Shown piece by piece: positions 13,926 to 15,037 of a stretch of 15,037 bases of DNA. Made by a program: the position numbers and the translations under genes. The stretch is taken from NCBI GenBank assembly GCA_024636135.1, contig JAGXHP010000186.1, forward strand, positions 1 through 15,037, written 5' to 3'. The number at the start of each line of letters is the position of its first letter. Positions within the stretch are counted from its first letter, which is position 1. Below the pieces are notes generated by a model. That model was not told the DNA's origin. It did no database searches and was given only the letters and a program-made list of their open reading frames with translations. Origin of the DNA: Chloroflexota bacterium. GTDB lineage: Bacteria > Chloroflexota > Limnocylindria > QHBO01.

Positions 13926-15037
13926 TCGGGCGCCGCCCGACGGGTTGGATCTTCGCCGCCCTCCTGGTCCTGGCCGCCTGCTCGAGCGGTCCCGACCCCG
14001 ACGCCACCCCGACGCCCTCGACGTTCCCCGTCGCCTCGTCGGAGGCTGCCGTCGCCCTGGCCGCCGGGTATGCCACCGATTGGGCTGCGGGGAACTATGC
14101 GTCGATGCATGCCGCGCTCGATCCCGCATTGGCCGAGCGATACCCGCTCGAGATGTTCGTCGCGCTGCACACGGCATTCGCCGACATGGCGCGGGTCGAG
14201 CGCCTCGCCGGCACGCCCGGCTCCCCGCGCACCGTCGGGCTGCCGGCCGAGCCGCGCCCCGCCGACTTTCCCGACCCGACGCCCGCCCCGAGCCCCTCGA
14301 GCGAGCCCTCGGCGAGCCCTGCAGCATCCGCCGATCCACCCGCGCCGAGCTTCGATCCCGCGCAGCCGGTGCCCGGCCCGGTCCCCGGGCTCGTCGTGCC
14401 GCTGGATCTCGAAGTTGTCAGCGAGCGATTCGGGACGCTGGATCTCGAGCGCGGCCTCACCCTGGTCCAGGGACGTGACGGTTGGCTGCTGCGTTGGACT
14501 CCCGAGGTGATCTTCCCCGAGCTCGGACCTTCCGGAACCTTGCGTCTCGACCGATCGCTCGGGCCCCGCGGCCGCATTGTCGGCACGGATGAGACGGTGT
14601 GGGCGGCGAACGCCGACGACAGCGTTCGCATCTACCCGCAGGAATCGCTGGCCGGCCAGGTCGTCGGCTACGTGAGCGAGGTCAGCGCCGAGGATCTCAC
14701 GCGGCTCGCGGATTCCGGCTATCGCGCCGGGGATGTCGTCGGGCGCAGCGGGCTCGAGGCCGGCGCCGAGGCGATACTCCGCGGGACGCCGGGCTGGAGC
14801 CTGGTGGCCGCGCGACCCGACGCACCCGACCAGGTTCTCGTGGCGACGGACATGGTGCCCGGGGCCGACGTCACGACGACGCTGCGCCCGGCGGTGCAGG
14901 CCGCCGCCCAGGCGGCGCTCAGCCCCTATGCGGCGGGTGCCACCGCGGTCGTTGACCCGACCAGCGGGGACGTCTGGGCGCTCGCCAGCCAGCCGGCGTT
15001 CAACCCGAACGCCATGACGCTGGGCAGCACGCTGGAC
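13922..15037 (+). CDS. Lipoprotein penicillin-binding protein, MecA_N/NTF2-like class (C-terminus beyond right edge)
   Basis: The frame is open from the ATG at 13922 to the right edge (372 codons). A signal peptide ends in the lipobox LAAC with Cys20, so the protein is probably a membrane-anchored lipoprotein. Residues about 40-105 and 160-200 make up an NTF2-like MecA_N domain (AVALAAGYATDWAAGNYASM, and late DGWLLRWTPEVIFPEL). A Pro/Ser/Ala-rich stretch (about 112-162) interrupts it. A reduced PBP-dimer region follows (about 205-300, with GRSGLEAGAEAILRGTPGW). The transpeptidase domain starts near 325 (TLRPAVQAAAQAAL, then ATAVVDPTSGDVWALASQPAF). The SxxK, SxN and KTG motifs lie outside. It likely cross-links peptidoglycan; resistance to beta-lactams should not be assumed. 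Confidence 0.9.
   Translation, partial: MIGRRPTGWIFAALLVLAACSSGPDPDATPTPSTFPVASSEAAVALAAGYATDWAAGNYASMHAALDPALAERYPLEMFVALHTAFADMARVERLAGTPGSPRTVGLPAEPRPADFPDPTPAPSPSSEPSASPAASADPPAPSFDPAQPVPGPVPGLVVPLDLEVVSERFGTLDLERGLTLVQGRDGWLLRWTPEVIFPELGPSGTLRLDRSLGPRGRIVGTDETVWAANADDSVRIYPQESLAGQVVGYVSEVSAEDLTRLADSGYRAGDVVGRSGLEAGAEAILRGTPGWSLVAARPDAPDQVLVATDMVPGADVTTTLRPAVQAAAQAALSPYAAGATAVVDPTSGDVWALASQPAFNPNAMTLGSTLD

Noticed and set aside
13922..15037. Reading the MecA_N-type PBP as a beta-lactam-resistance gene
   Set aside because: This domain architecture is widespread among ordinary cell-wall PBPs, and the catalytic region lies outside the window, so no resistance claim is supported.
1..15037. 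Search for CRISPR arrays, insertion sequences, tRNA or rRNA genes, toxin-antitoxin or phage-defence islands
   Set aside because: No regularly spaced repeats, transposase motifs, terminal inverted repeats of IS size, cloverleaf-like sequences or rRNA blocks were seen. The YhaO/YhaN pair is a known repair-type family and its neighbours do not suggest a defence island.

Overview
The window is a GC-rich, tightly packed bacterial chromosome segment. Its gene set (a stand-alone YbaK deacylase, a THI-box thiamine operon of the YkoE/D/C type, a YhaO/YhaN pair, many -10-like boxes a few bases before start codons) would fit a high-GC Chloroflexota (for example Limnocylindria-like) or another high-GC Terrabacteria lineage. 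That placement is inference, because no rRNA, tRNA or phylogenetic marker lies in the window. I see no mobile element, CRISPR array, tRNA or rRNA.

Layout. The left third is on the minus strand: a regulator with an N-terminal MerR/excisionase-type helix-turn-helix and three GAF domains (cut by the left edge, start at 1708), then, beyond a 140-base spacer with a short inverted repeat, a two-gene unit of a YbaK/ProX-type aminoacyl-tRNA deacylase (2602-3081) and a GIDE-domain membrane protein (1849-2598). From about 3104 onward everything is on the plus strand. A TPP riboswitch (about 3126-3220) precedes thiamine pyrophosphokinase and a complete ECF transporter: YkoE-like substrate-binding subunit, YkoD-like double ATPase and EcfT/YkoC. 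The four genes overlap or lie within 25 bases of each other. Together they form a thiamine-salvage unit: import a thiamine-type substrate, pyrophosphorylate it, and switch the unit off when TPP is high.

Next come an alpha/beta-hydrolase-fold protein lacking its nucleophile serine, a Bcp-type peroxiredoxin, and three mini membrane proteins, the last with its own leader, a strong ribosome binding site and a sigma-54-like promoter match. Then follow an SbcD/YhaO-type nuclease and an SbcC/YhaN-type ATPase with a membrane hairpin in mid-chain, overlapping by one base and likely acting as one DNA-processing complex. The right end holds a PIG-L (LmbE) deacetylase overlapping a lipoprotein penicillin-binding protein of the MecA_N/NTF2-like class, which runs off the right edge before its catalytic serine.

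Most families are known. The points most worth a second look are the Gly-for-Ser substitution in the hydrolase, the translational expression platform of the riboswitch, the cluster of mini membrane proteins with a possible sigma-54 promoter, the recurrent leaderless-type promoters, and the pairing of GIDE with a tRNA-editing enzyme. I did not find convincing evidence of a wholly new system.
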